NCBI RefSeq assembly: GCF_933775445.1
Contig: NC_065877.1
Span: forward strand, 3,782,001-3,846,000
Origin: Argentina anserina
Lineage: Eukaryota; Streptophyta; Magnoliopsida; Rosales; Rosaceae
Direction: 5' to 3'
Length of the DNA stretch: 64,000 nucleotides
Positions within the stretch are counted from its first letter, which is position 1. The number at the start of each line of letters is the position of its first letter. Under the pieces are notes generated by a model. The model made no database searches, had not been told where the DNA came from, and saw only the letters and a program-made list of their open reading frames with translations. A program made the translations under genes and the position numbers. Below, in pieces: positions 11,421-23,796 of the stretch.

Positions 11421-12127
11421 TTTAGACCCTTTTGATTCCAACCCAAATAATTTGTAATCGGAGAGAAACAGAGAGAGAGAGAGAGAGTCAAGAGAGTGCC
11501 CTAGGTTTAATCACATGGATCTCCTTGTTTGCTGAGAAAAATCAAACCTCCAATTTCACTCGGATTCAAATTCTTGCTTTGGTGAATTGAATAGTGATCC
11601 CATATTTTTACTCTCACAAATCGTTGGGCTGTTCTCAAAGAGTCCACAGAGGGGTCCTGAGGTTCGTTTTCTCTATCAATCTCTGAGAATTAGCTGTAAA
11701 GATAGGATTTTTATGATGTTTGTGATCTGGGCATGTTTGGAAGAGCTGGAATTTTTGTGGGTTTTGCTTGAAATGGAAAATGTGGGTTTGGGTGATTTAG
11801 GAATGAGCTTGTTTAAGGGTTTTGGGGTTAGTTGTTTCTTTTTTTATTTGGTTGTGTTTGTATTGAAGTGCATTACTGTTTTATTACGTGGGATATAAGC
11901 AATTTGTGATAGAGGTTTATACAATGTGGTTTTGATAAGCTTAGTTGATTAATGAGGTTGGGTTTTAGCTCATTGCATAGGTTTGGGATGACATGGATTA
12001 TTGTGATGAACTGATGATTATACGTTCTAAGTGAGTTTTTATGTTGAGTTCTGGGCCATAGTTTAGGACACTGCATGACATTATTGAAATTTATACATGT
12101 TATTTGGCAGAAAAGCGAAGAAAAACA

Positions 12128-15100
12128 ATGGACGATAGCTGTGCTGTCTGTGCTGAGACACTTCAATGGGTTGCTTATGGGCCCTGTGGCCATCGGGAGG
12201 TCTGCTCCACCTGCATTGTTCGCCTCCGTTTCATCTGTGGTGATTCCCGTTGCTGCCTTTGCAAGAGTGAATCTAAGATTGTCTTTGTCACCAAGGTCAG
12301 GCATCATCACTGCTACCGTAGAAAGTTAGGATCTGCGCATCATGGTTTTCGGTTTGGTGCAATGTAGATTTACCATGCCAAACAAGTTTAATGTACTTTC
12401 CAGGGTTATAATGTGCTATGTAACCTATCTTGTTGGATCCAATCAATCCTCATAACAAGTTTCTTATTTTACAAGTTAATTATATTCCATGATTTATTCC
12501 TGTCTCCATATTTTTGGTAGTGGAGAATACTGAAGAAGATGAGTGCTAATATTATGGTATGCATATAAGATTAAATAAATTTTTTATAAATGATGTGAAG
12601 ATACTGCTAGATTGACAGTTGATTGCTGTTATTTTATTTTACATGTTATGTACATATCTTGGATGTGTTTTGATGCTATTACATGATGTCATCTGTGTCT
12701 GTTTCATGTCTCCAGGCGTTAGGGGACTATACAAGGATGATAAATGACTTTTCTACTTTTCCAGCTCCTCTAGTGGAGGGTCAACTTGGACCTTACTGGT
12801 ACCATGAAGGGACACAATCCTATTTTGATGATGTTGATCATTACAAGATGATAAAGGCCATGTGCAGGCTATCATGTAGTCTCTGTAATAAGATTACTGA
12901 ACAAAGGAGTGAAGTGTCGAAGAAAAAAGGGGCATTTAAAAATGTTGAGCAGCTGAAAAGTCATTTGATTCATCGGCATAGGCTGTTCATGTGCAGTCTG
13001 TGCTTGGAGGGAAGGAAGGTGAGACATATTTTATGAAACTTTTCATAATATATCTTTTCCATCAAATTATGTGGTACTTCAAAATAGATCTTTTTCAGAA
13101 TTACAATGTGGTTTTCAGGATATGCATTTCTGATTCTGATTATGATCATTTGACATGTATTGCTTTAGACGTAATGCATCATCATAACCTTGTTGTATGT
13201 TTATCTCGTTTTGAAGGGTTTATACTTAGGTTGATATTGCTTTAGACATGAGATATTATTCTAATGTTGTCAATACTTGTCATATGTCTATCTTGTTTTG
13301 GAGTCTTTATACTTATTTTTATGTCTTGCCAAAACTCTTCTTTCATTCACTTAATTTTTGCACCCTGATGTCTCTGACATTAAGTTGTAATACAGATATT
13401 CATCTGTGAGCAAAAGTTATACACTAAAGCACAATTGGAATGGCATACAGCGACAGGTGATTCCGAGGTAGATGGCAGTGAGAGTGAAAGAGGTGGGTTT
13501 AGTGGACACCCTATGTGTGAGTTTTGCAAAATTCCATTTTATGGAGAAAATGAGCTGTACATGCATATGACTACCGAGCATTTTACTTGTCATATATGCC
13601 AAAGGTAAGTTTCTTTGTTTATGAGAGGGTAAGTGCCTATTGCAGACCTTTATCAGACTGTAATTTCTATGTTCTATGATGTAGGCAGCGTCCAGGCCAG
13701 TATAAACACTACAGTGACTATGACAACTTGGAGGTCAGTTTTCATAACTCTGAATACTAAAATAAGTGGAATAACTTGTTGCAAGTACAATTTTATACTC
13801 TTGCTCAGTAGTTGATATAAAGTCTACTTTACAGGCTCATTTTCAAGAAGCGCATTTCTTATGCAAGGATGATGCCTGCCTGACAAAAAAATTTGTTGTT
13901 TTTGCAACCGAATCTGAAATGAAGGTGATACTTTAAAACTTGGTCTTTGCTTTCCTTCTTGTCTGCTGTTAAATTTGGACTTCTAAATTCTAATACATTA
14001 TGTAAATACACTTGTGTTTTACTTATTATGTTGAGATGGCTCTGACTCAGTTTATATCTGTAGAGGCATAATGCCATAGAACATGGAGGGAACATGTCTC
14101 GCTCCCGGCGTAGCGCTGCTCTTCAGGTTTGTATAATATGACTGATTTCAGTCTTAGCTGATAACTTCTTCTACACTTTTGCCTGCTTTATCTTGTCTCC
14201 TAATGGTTCTAGGTATTTTGAAGCCATGTCCTGTATCTACTGCATTCTTTAAGCTTTACTCATTCTTAGGATGCCAATGTGATCATGTGTATTTTCTTTT
14301 GTCTAAACCAGATACCAATAGGCTTCTGGTGTAGGAGAAGTGATGAGGAGACTCATCATGGACCCCCTGGTGGAGAACATGGTGATATTAATGCTGAAGA
14401 TAATCAACTTTCCCTGACTGTTCAAGCTAGTGTCGATACAGCCAATGCAGAAAGGTTTTGTAATACATCCTCCTCTGGGATTATTGCTAGCTGTTTTGAG
14501 TCATTAGCTACTACAGAGACTGAGTCATCTGTAAGATGCTCTAATGCTTTAAGAGAAAACTCTCCTAATGTACTAGCAGAAGAATCAGCCTTCCCTCCAC
14601 TTCCTCTGGCTCGAAGTAGTAGGCAACAGAAGTTTAGAAATGGTTCTGAACGGAAGGATGGTGGCACAATGGCTTCTCGCGTTCGTCGCCTTAATACTGT
14701 ACATGTCCTGAATTCTTCTTCAGCTTGGCCCACAGCAAGTCGTCAACCTAAATCATCTGTCAGTAGTTCTCAGCAGTTATCATCATCTAGTTCTCCTGTA
14801 GTTTCCCAGAGTAATACTGCAACAAGTAATAGGACTATGCTTTCCGGATATACAACTCCTGGTCCAGTTAGACAAGCTGCAGCTAATGGTCTTGTATCTT
14901 CCAATTTTCTTAGTACAGGGAAGTCACCTAGCACTAGTAAGGTTGGCCACTCTACTTCAGCCCCAAACCTTGTTGTGAGAGGATCGATAGACTCTGATTT
15001 TCCTTCTGTATCTGCTACTCAAACTATTAGGGAACCTGCAAGTAGTAGGATAATTATTCCCAAGGTCAGAGACGTTCAGACTGCCAACAAGTCCCTTGTA

Positions 15101-15826
15101 GAAAAAATCCGTGATGCATTAGAATTTGATGAGAACAAATTCACTACATTTAAAGAATTGTCTGGAATGTACCGCAAGGATTTAATTAATACAGGGGAAT
15201 ATCTGGCTTCTGTGGATCAGTTTGGCCTGTCACACTTAGTTCTTGAGCTAGCTCAACTGTGTCCTGATGCCGAGAAGCGAAGAGAGCTTGTTGAGACTTA
15301 CAATTTCAATATGAAGAGCAGTGGTTCTCATGGAAAGTCAAAGAGCAGTTCTAAGAAAGGCAAGGAGAAATGCACAGATAATGGAATCACTAGTTCGAAT
15401 GATGCTTTAAAGTTGAATTGTAAACCCCCTGTTGAAGATGCAGTGGTCGTACTGAAGAATGACCATCGCTCTAGCAAAGGAAAGTCGAAGATATCAGTTG
15501 AGGATGAACAGATCAACCTGGATTTGGGAAATCATGTGCCTATAGGTCAGAATGGTTCTCAGTCAGCTGGTGGCAGCTCAAAGAAAGTAGCTAACAAGCA
15601 ACAAAAGAAGGTTCCCAAGTTTCTCAGAAACCGCCTCGGTGATGATGCTGTAGCACTAGCAGAAATAGGTGATGCTGAAATTGGTCCTGGCCTGATTGAA
15701 GAAAAAACAGATAGAGACAAGGATCCCCCTGAAGGGTTGCCCGTTCGCGGTGCTTGGCAAAATGGAGGTGGCCTTAAACTTGTGAAAATGACCATGAGAA
15801 ACACTCCGAAACGGGGAGTTTTCTGA
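12128..15826 (+). CDS. HEL2/ZNF598-type RING and C2H2 zinc-finger E3 ubiquitin ligase
   Basis: Coding exons are 12128-12295, 12716-13018, 13396-13604, 13685-13733, 13835-13924, 14064-14126 and 14312-15826, all with GT-AG borders and phases that join, giving 798 residues. Residues 5-45 are a C3HC4 RING (CAVC, CGH, CSTC, CCLC). Cysteine/histidine fingers follow (CRLSCSLC, HLIHRH, CEFC, CHIC, CKDDAC, ending RHNAIEHGG), the order known for yeast Hel2 and human ZNF598. The C-terminal third is basic and serine-rich with a conserved block near LINTGEYLASVDQFGLSHLV. In other species these proteins ubiquitinate collided ribosomes to trigger ribosome-associated quality control; the same cytosolic role is inferred here. 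An intron in the 5' UTR is likely, with an acceptor at about 12110. Confidence 0.9.
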
Positions 15827-16175
15827 CCTAAGCGCAATATTTACCAGTTAGTATTAAGAGGGATGGCACCAGATCGACCATTTCTTTTTGTATGAAAGCT
15901 TGTATATGGTCTGTGTTTTCCGCAGTAGTGCCCAGGTACATTTGCGGTAGCTAGACAATTGAATGAGTATCGCTAGACAATCTTTCTCCCATATTGCAAG
16001 AGCGAATTTTGAGTTCTGATGTTTTCTTATGCAAAGCTTATCTACCGGGAACTACAAAGTCTAGGAGCATTGAGGCTGCTGGTTAGAATTTCTCGAAGAA
16101 AAATTCTCGGGCAACGGTTGTAGAAATCGTGCTAGAACAGTCTAAATGTTAAAGATGAGCTTCTTAGTCAAACAT
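15827..16175. other. 3' UTR of HEL2-like gene and short spacer
   Basis: This is AT-rich sequence after the stop at 15824-15826, with no coding signal. The 3' UTR probably ends somewhere here; no polyadenylation motif is clear enough to fix it. Confidence 0.45.
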
Positions 16176-16180
16176 GCGGG

Positions 16181-16223
<43 letters not shown>

Positions 16224-16248
16224 AGGTGTTCGATCCACCTTCACCGCA
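16176..16248 (+). tRNA. tRNA-Phe (anticodon GAA)
   Basis: This 73-base cloverleaf lacks an encoded CCA. The acceptor pairs GCGGGGA with TCACCGC, with the G-A mismatch at the fifth pair that I recall from plant tRNA-Phe. The D arm is GCTC...GAGC, the anticodon loop is CTGAAGA with GAA, and the T arm is AGGTG-TTCGATC-CACCT. Internal A and B boxes are intact and a TTTT terminator follows at 16258-16261. The T stem differs from the GCGTG/CACGC pairing I recall for Arabidopsis, with compensating changes on both sides. Confidence 0.95.
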
Positions 16249-16257
16249 TAAGAATTA

Positions 16258-16261
16258 TTTT
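16258..16261 (+). terminator. RNA polymerase III T-run after tRNA-Phe
   Basis: Four consecutive T bases ten bases beyond the tRNA 3' end make a minimal Pol III terminator. Confidence 0.6.
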
Positions 16262-16546
16262 ATATTTTCCCCATTCCTTTTCGAACGTTTTGCTCTATCG
16301 GTCTATCCTTCGGATTCCTTCCCACACCGTCCCCAATTCTTTCAGCTCGCAAGTACTAGAAATATAACCTTTGACACGTGACATGAAATCTTTAACTAAC
16401 ACTTTCATGCGGTATTCATATTCAATTCTGAAATTATTTTCAGTAAAAATGAAACCATTGCATTTAATATTTCCTGCTCTTGACCTTGTTCAAGAGTGCA
16501 TCCCATAATATTGCATTGTTACTTTAATTCATTGATGCCTGCTTCT

Positions 16547-17590
16547 TCAAACTTCTTCATGGCTGTTTTTTTTCTGTTCAAGATAATCATCAACCCCGTC
16601 ATCCAGCATTGCCTCCTCCTCATTCTCAGCATCGGCATCAGCATCCTCCTCCTCCTCCTCCTCCTCCTCCTCTGCCTTCTCCACCTTTTCATTATTCTCT
16701 TCCTCATCCTCATTCTCATCCGGTGAAAGTTTAAAATCATCATACTCAGTCACCAAGCTGAAATGCTCTATATCGTTGTTGTCAACCTCCACGCATCGTG
16801 GGTACTGGCAGTGGCGGATCCAGGATCAAATTGTAACCTGAGTTAATTGTAACGAAAAAAATTTCAACGAATCTGAACAAGATATCATATTTTTAAGCAC
16901 AAAAAAATTAGATTATACACTAACTATTGTGAACTACTATATACTAATTCGTACATATTACATCATCATCAACATTAGACTTTTAATCTTTGAGTTTCAA
17001 ACGAAATCTTATTGGCACTATCAACTAATTATACTATCTTTTTTAGCTAATTGGTTCTAATACAAAAGGATTCGAATACGAAATTATTAATAATTTGTTC
17101 TAGCCAAATGCAGTAGTATTTATACTTTGTGGTAAAGTTTAAATAGCATTTCAGAGACAATCACAACTACTCGTACATAGTAAGAATTGAGAATACCAAT
17201 TATATTAGTGTATATTTGTATACATATGATGAGTTTTTTTTTCTAACCTCTCAAAAACTCACCTAGGCTGGATCCGCCAGTGGGTACTGGGTACCAAGCG
17301 GTGAGTACGTTTGTTTACTGTCTCCTCCACGTCTATCTCCTTAGATTTAAAGAGTTCATGTTGGATGGCGTGAGCGATTAATAACAGTACACGTCCCTTT
17401 TCATCTTGCTGGGTTTCTTTGAGGACATGTTCGATAAGTCTGATGGGGTTGTTTGGCGATCAGAATCCTCAAGTTTGATTCCCGCCCGTGTCTATTCGAG
17501 ATTCTCAAACAGGACATCGGGCTCGATTTTCCACGACCAGCTCAAGTCTCTCTCCATCGTGGAGGATATATATGCTTGTGATTTTTGAAT
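16547..17590 (-). pseudogene. Acidic-protein gene fragment split by a hAT MITE
   Basis: On the minus strand the left part (16792-16547) reads EVDNNDIEHFSLVTEYDDF and then an almost pure Glu/Asp run to a stop. The right part (about 17440-17290) reads IEHVLKETQQDEKGRVLLL and AHAIQHELFKSKEIDVEE with in-frame stops further upstream. The hAT element at 16809-17282 lies between them. Removing one target copy joins the DNA, but the two halves are then in different frames, so at least one older frameshift exists. I do not recognise the family. The opposite strand also reads as poly-Leu, an artefact of the same repeat. Confidence 0.5.
16809..17282. mobile_element. hAT-type MITE with perfect 8 bp target duplication
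   Basis: This 474 bp AT-rich, non-coding element has terminal inverted repeats CAGTGGCGGATCCAG at the left and its complement with one mismatch (CACTGGCGGATCCAG) at the right. It is flanked on both sides by the same 8 bases, GGTACTGG (16801-16808 and 17283-17290). An 8 bp duplication with CA-starting repeats is the hAT signature. It carries no transposase. Confidence 0.93.
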
Positions 17591-17900
17591 GCCTCCTGTA
17601 AATGGTTAGGATTAGGGATTTAGGGTTAAGGGTGATAGAATTAGGAATGAGAGTCCCATCACTCCCATGAATAATCTCAAAAACAAATTTTTTTTGGAGC
17701 AAACAGTGACAAGAAAAATCGGAAAACACTTGCAAACAAGCAGCTTACTAGAAAACTCGAGTTTTTACTTTGACTATCACAATGCAGAGCAAATTGTTGT
17801 TGCTTACAGGCCCAATTCATGTAGAAATTCTTCATCCATAATATTTATTTGCAGGCTTTTGTAGCTGTTATGAATTCGGCTTATGTAGTTGACAAAGCAA
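17591..17900. other. Short spacer before the copia remnant
   Basis: AT-rich, with short frames in both directions that share no features with known families. Nothing recognisable. Confidence 0.4.
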
Positions 17901-17904
17901 CACA

Positions 17905-20200
17905 TTTTTGTAGTTTTGATTTTCATGAGACAGCTCCCCCTGAAAATGTAATCAGGTATCCAGATGTAAACTTTCTCGAGTCAACATCTCCGACCATATC
18001 TATATATGTGTAGCCAATCAGTTTAGGGTCCCCACTTCCAAAACGTAAACCCATTTTGAAAGTACTTTTGAGATATTTGAGAATCCACTTCACAGTATTC
18101 CAATGCTCTTTTCCTGGATTAGACAGATACCGACTAACTACACCAACTACGTGTGTTATATCTGGTCTTGTACACATCATAACATACATCAGGCTTCCTA
18201 TCGCTGAGGCATATGCCATGCTCGTCATTTCTTGCTTTTCCTTCTCACTTGCAGGACTCTACTTTGAACTGAGCTTAATTATAGTGACTAGCAAGTGGAG
18301 TAGCAACTGGATTTGCTTTCTCCATGTTGAACCGCTTCAACACGTTCTCGATATATTTTTCTTGTGATAACCACAATTTCTCATTCTCACGATCATGAAT
18401 AATATTCATACCAAGAATCTGCTTTGCGGGTCCCAAGTCTTTCATGGCAAAACTTACTGAGTTTTTTCTTCAGTTTGCTAATCTTGTCACCATCTGGTCC
18501 TACAATCAATATGTCATCAACATACAAGAGTTGTATGATGAAGTCACCACCTGAGAATTTCTTCACAAATACACAATGGTCTGAAGTTGTCCTCTGATAT
18601 CCTTTCTCGATCATGAAGGAATCAAACTTCTTGTACCATTCATGCTTTAGTCCATACAAACTCTTTTTCAGTTTGCAGACTAGATTTTCTTAGCTTTTGA
18701 CTTTGAATCATTCTGGCTACTCCATCTAATTTCCTCTTCAAGGTCACCGTGAAGAAAAGCCGTCTTCACATCAAGTTGTTCAATCTCTAGCTTTAAACTT
18801 GCAACCAAACCAAGTACCACCCGGATAGATGTCATATTCACCACGGGCGAGAAAATTTCTTCAAAGTCAATTCCCTTATTCTGACTGAAACCTTTAATGA
18901 CCAACCTTGCCTTGAATCTAGGTCGTGTGCTATTATCCTCAGTCTTCAGCCTATACACCAATTTGTTTCTGAGTGCTCTTTTACCTTTCAGTAATTCCAC
19001 CAAGTCATAAGTCTGGTTCTCATGCAAGGATTGCATCTCTTCTTGCATGGCTTCCAACCACTCCCCCCTTGTGGTCATCGGTCATAGCCTCTTCATAAAA
19101 CTCTGGTTCTCCTCCATATGTGAGAGTAACAAACTCATTTGGAGGGTATATCTTTGAGATTTTGTGTTCCCTGGTTGATTTGCGAGGGCCTGGTGCATCT
19201 TCCTCATTATCAGTTGTATCATCAACTAAACCATCAATCATTGCATCATTTGTTACATCATCGGCATCTCTGGCTTCTCTCCTGCTATCTTGCTTTGTTG
19301 ACGGAGGAACTTTATCCGAACTTATAGGAAATTCTCTAGGTTTCTTAGGCTTCTCAATCTACTAAGTATCTTCGATGTTCTGATTTTCAAAGAAGACAAC
19401 ATCTCTACTTCTGACAATCTTTTTATTGACAGGATCCCACAACCTGTACCTGTATTCTTCATTTCTATATCCAAAAAATATGTATTCTTTTGTCTTACTG
19501 TCGATCTTCAATCTTTCATCTTTGGGAATATGAAAAAATGCTTTGCAGCCAAATACCTTCAAATGATTGTATGAGGCGTCCCTTTCGGTCCAAAACTTAT
19601 TCGACACGTCACCATTCAATGGGGCTCAGGGAGAAAGGTTGATCACAACAACCGCAATCATTAGAGGTTCACCCCAAAAACTCTTAGGCAACTTGGCATG
19701 ATATACTATTGTTTTGATTCTTTCAACAATAGTTTTATTCATCCTCTCAGCCACTCCGTTGTGTTGAGTCTTCGGAATAGATCGTTCATGCCTAATTCCG
19801 TTACTTTTGCAGTAGTGTCTGAACGCCCCCATGTATTCTCCCCCATTATCAATGCAAATGTATTTCAGAGTTATGTCAGTCTCTCGTTCAACTCCAACAT
19901 GAAATTGATTGAATACTTCCTGCACTTTATCTTTAGTCCTTAGTGCATAAGCCCATACCTTATGGGAATGACTATCATTGAAAGTAACAAAGTATCTTGC
20001 ACATCTGAGAAAACTTGTGGCATGGGGCCACACACATTAGAATGTACAACATCTAAAACATTGGATTTCCTTGAAGCATGGAAATGATGGAATGCCGCTC
20101 GATGTTGCTTTCCAACCAAATAGTGTGTACATGATTTTAGAGAAATATCTTTAACATTGACCCCAAATCAAGTACAACATTTTTTCGGTAAATGTATACA
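17905..20200 (-). pseudogene. Decayed Ty1/copia polyprotein (integrase, RT, RNase H)
   Basis: Read on the minus strand from high to low coordinates, the copia order is clear. The integrase zinc-finger end (HYLVGKQHRAAFHHF) lies near 20130. The integrase core at 20033-19626 has NDSHSHKVWAY, CIDNGGEY and QHNGVAERMNKTI. Reverse transcriptase runs 19078-18393 (RLVIKGFSQNKGIDFEEIFSPV, QLDVKTAFLHGDLEEEI, then LLYVDDILIVG). The RNase H region is 18228-17923 (MYVMMCTRPDITH). The pieces lie in several frames with stops. Gag, protease and recognisable LTRs are absent, so it is a truncated, dead copy. YVDD and most integrase residues survive, so decay is moderate. Confidence 0.9.
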
Positions 20201-21209
20201 GTGATCTTGCTCTTGTTGACCTACCGTGTGTAAATTTGGGTTTTTTTTTGTTTTTTTGTTTTTTTTTAAATGTGCTTGTACATTTGTGAAAGTACGAGCA
20301 GAAGGACGTACTTTTCAATAACTATTGGCGTAGAACGATTGAAACTCACAAACTCGATAGGAAGAAGAAACGATTCTTCACGACTTAAATAAGGACACTA
20401 GAGTGCAGCTGTTAACTGTTATATGTATTGCAAAATAATGGTCGTCTAGGTTAAGTTGTTAACTGTTATATACTAGCTCCTCCACAAAGTTAAGTAAGAA
20501 CTGGTATAGAGGCAATGGGAGACAAGCTTTTCTACCGAATGCGACTTAATTAGTGAGTGACGTCTATATGTTACACGTACAGTGATACGAAAATGTGCTT
20601 AGATAAGGTAATGCCAGACTGCCAGTACAAGTTGACATATACTGAGTTATATTATGTTCTTTTGTTATTTTTATTTTATTTTGAAGGATATTCTTTTGTT
20701 CTTAGCTATGTGGTTCCCCTTGAAGTGTTTTTCGTACTGCTGTTTGATAGCTATGTGGTTCATACCTCGAGTGTTTTGGGGTCTAGTGTTATGCTTGAGC
20801 TTTGTGCTGGTCGATTGTTCTGATTATCTATTATCTTACTAAGTGTACCTATTGCCAATGCGCTGCAAATTCTTGCAATTGGAATGCGATGTTAAGTTAT
20901 AACGACCTGATCCTTTAGTAATTCTGACCAGTTATTGAACATTTATAAGGTTCTTTCCTTTTTAGTTAAAATCTAACAGAATGACGTTCTTCATTAATAA
21001 GGTTCTTTGATATTTCTTGTCTATTAGATTTGTGACCCAGTTTTCTTGTGCTGTTTCCTTGTAAACAGTATTTTACTTGTGAGGACTTTATATTGATCCT
21101 ACAGTTTTTTTACTTGTGAGACTTTTTTTTTTCTGAGGTTGCGAAAAGTTGTTGCATTCTGTCATTGTTGGATCATACTATAAAAGTGTCTTTGATTTGC
21201 ATGATACAG
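20201..21209. other. Spacer between copia remnant and unknown gene tail
   Basis: This holds a T-rich tract near 20240-20270 and AT-rich sequence. The 88- and 62-codon frames near 20557-20842 are Leu/Phe/Tyr-rich and overlap each other in different frames, which looks like composition rather than coding. Upstream exons of the gene tail at 21210 could be hidden here, but I could not find one with matching phase. Confidence 0.4.
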
Positions 21210-22094
21210 TTGGAAAAGATTACTGAACGAACTAATGAGGAAGGTATTGCTACCCCTGTGAACCAGTCAAAACAGGATAAAAGGTGAGTTGTTACTTCCT
21301 CCTGCAAAACCTTATGCAATTTTATGGTTCTTTGACTTTTTTCCTTCTTAATAAAATTTGAGTATCTTTTATTCTGCTTGACGCTATTGCTGATTTACGA
21401 TTCAGAGAGCGTGGTTTTGAATCTGATATTGGGACACCCTTTATGCTTCCAGAACAAGATGAAATTTGCCTCACACCGCCGTAAGTTTCTTGAATGACCC
21501 TTGTTGGTGATCTCCGGCTTAATTTCCTTCTGCTCCGGTCACCGGATCGGTGGCCGGAGACATGAAAAACCCAACTGGCAAAAATGCCGATTCGGCAACC
21601 CCTCTCTGCTTGCTCGGGTATTGTCATTAACTCCACCCACGGTGGTCATCTTCAAAGATAGATACAATGTACTGACACACATTCTCACATCGAGGGAAGT
21701 ACCAGACACATTCCCTAGTGCACCTATAAATAGGTTGTCAAAACTACCTAAAAGAGGTAACGCATTCCTAAGTTCTTAACTCTCGAACTTATTCCGTTCC
21801 GAATGATAACTTAAGTTTCGAAGGGTCGAAGGCCGGCACACCGCTTGCCCTTTGAATTTGACTTGTTATGTGTAGGTCTCACTGAGCAGACACACCGAAA
21901 TACAAAGCTCCCGTAACAACCTCTATGCATGCTTGGTTGTAATTTTCTGCATTATTTTGTAATACGATGTCCCTTTAATTTTGTCTTTTTGTTATGTTTT
22001 CTAATTGATTTCTTTATGACTCAGGGAATTTGAAGATGTGAAATCTGAAGAATGTTGGATTGCGACTACTATGAAACAGTTAGAACAAAAATAA
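21210..22094 (+). pseudogene. Three splice-consistent exons of an unrecognised gene (3' end)
   Basis: Exons 21210-21283, 21406-21480 and 22025-22094 have correct AG/GT borders and join in phase into 72 residues ending in TAA. It starts LEKITERTNEEGIATPV, continues RGFESDIGTPFMLPEQDE and CLTPPEFEDVKSEE, and ends MKQLEQK. The peptide is acidic and hydrophilic, like a disordered tail. No upstream exon or start codon was found; the decayed copia element lies directly upstream, so the 5' part may be lost or far away. I do not recognise the family. A second block at about 22217-22321, also preceded by TATGACTCAG, reads WEDMKTAKCAARGRAKRKLAQLRHRC to a stop and may be an alternative or duplicated last exon. 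Confidence 0.5.
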
Positions 22095-22321
22095 GAAATA
22101 TGGTCGATGTTAGTTGCTGCCTCACACCTCGAGTTCCTTTAATAGCCAGCCTTAATTTTGTATATATTGGAGTCCCTCTTATTCCGTCCACTTAAGTTTT
22201 CTGTTTTTTATTTTTTTTTATGACTCAGAGTCTCAGACCATGGGAAGATATGAAGACTGCAAAATGTGCGGCTAGGGGCAGAGCTAAGAGAAAGCTCGCT
22301 CAGCTGCGACATCGGTGTTAG

Positions 22322-22915
22322 TTTTTGGTTATATGTTGTTGCCTTTTATATATGCCTAATGCCTTGGCATAAAACGACCAATGGGAGTTTGAAGTTCATA
22401 GTGTTAACGACTTGAATGAGACTTTAGTTGAACTTTGGTTCTCCAATGTGTTGGTTAATGCTTTCACAAGCCATAGGATATGCTTTCAATCCTCATTCAG
22501 TGGAAACATATGTTCAACCTTTTTGGGTGTTTTCCAGACAATAACAGTGGATTGGGGCCTTCATACAAAAGTTCGAATTGGAGTCTAAGCTTTTTCAAAA
22601 GAAATTACTCCTGTTGTGATCGCAGCTTTACAAAGTAGTCCAGATTGTAGATTGATTGGTGTTTTCCAGAAAATAAACTGTGAGCATAGCTTGGCAAATA
22701 CTTCCATCTAAATTGTTCCTAGGCCATGGAAGAAATTAATCAAACTGATTCTTCTCAACAAAAAAAAAACTAATCAAATTGATAATTCAAATTAGCTAAT
22801 CTACACCTAAATAATAAACCAGATTTGCTAATGGGACCAGAGTTCGTAATCAATGTAATCAATCTAATCTACGGTTTGAAAAAAATTTCAGTCATCTTGG
22901 AGAATCACGTGATAA
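22322..22915. other. Spacer, nothing recognised
   Basis: AT-rich sequence without coding signal, possibly the 3' UTR of the preceding gene tail. No terminal repeats seen. Confidence 0.4.
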
Positions 22916-23796
22916 TGTTCAGTGGTTTTTCTCACCTGTTATATTTTGACACGTGAATTTATTACACTAATTTTATAATTTTACATATTGTTATTATTTG
23001 TGAAATAACCTTCATGTGTATTGATGATTTTGAACTAGAATTTCATGTTTAGAGTTAGGGTTTATGTATAGGATTTTAGAGTATAAGTTGTAGGGTTTTA
23101 GAAAGAAACTCAAAATAGTATTTGATAAAATAAATTAAATATATATATTTTTAATAAATTCTGAGTGTCAAATGGTGATGAGAATAAATGTCTAGTAATT
23201 CTCTTCACCTGTTATATGTTGACACGTGGATTTATTACACTAAAATTATAATTTTACATATTTGTATTATTTGTGAAATAACCTTCATATGTATTGATGA
23301 TTTTAAACTAGAATTTCAGGTTTAGAATTTAGAGTGTAGCCGTGTAGGGTTTAGGGTATAAGGTTTTAGAGTTTAGGGTATTAGAGTATAAGATGTAGAG
23401 CTTTAGAAATAAACTCAAAATAGTCTTTAATAAAATAACTTAAATATGATTTTTTTATATTAAATCTGGAGTGTCCAATGGTGATTAGAATGAATGTCCA
23501 GTGGTTCTTCTCACTTATTATATTTTGACACGTGTATTTATTAAACTAAAATTATAATTTTACATATTTTATTTGTGAAATGACATTTATGAGTATTAAT
23601 GATTTTGAACTAGAATTTCAGGTATAGAGCTTAGGGTTTAGGGTTTTAGAGTGTAGGGTTTATAATATATGGTTTTAGAGTTTATGATATTAGAGTGTAA
23701 GGTGTATGATTTTCAAAAGAAACTCAAAATAGTCTTTGATAAAATAACTTAAATATGATTTTTTTAAATCAAATCTTAAGTGTCAAATTGTGACTG
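22916..23796. repeat. Tandem array of about 300 bp units with telomere-like motifs
   Basis: Three diverged units start at 22916, 23189 and 23495. Each opens with a TGTNNAGTRRTT word, then a conserved TGTTATAT-TTGACACGTG segment, a stretch ending TTTGAACTAGAATTTCA, one or more TTTAGGG/TTAGGG-like motifs, and AAACTCAAAATAGT. The third unit is broken at 23796 by the solo LTR, and its continuation is seen at 25045 (GATTGGAAAGAAAGACCACTAT). No coding sequence. Confidence 0.8.

Noticed and set aside
16496..16743. Leu-rich and Arg-rich frames
   Set aside because: Both are other-frame readings of the GAA/GAG repeat that encodes the Glu/Asp run of the acidic pseudogene.
23330..23720. Interstitial telomere
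   Set aside because: TTTAGGG-like motifs occur, but scattered and degenerate inside a 300 bp unit, not as a perfect head-to-tail telomere array.
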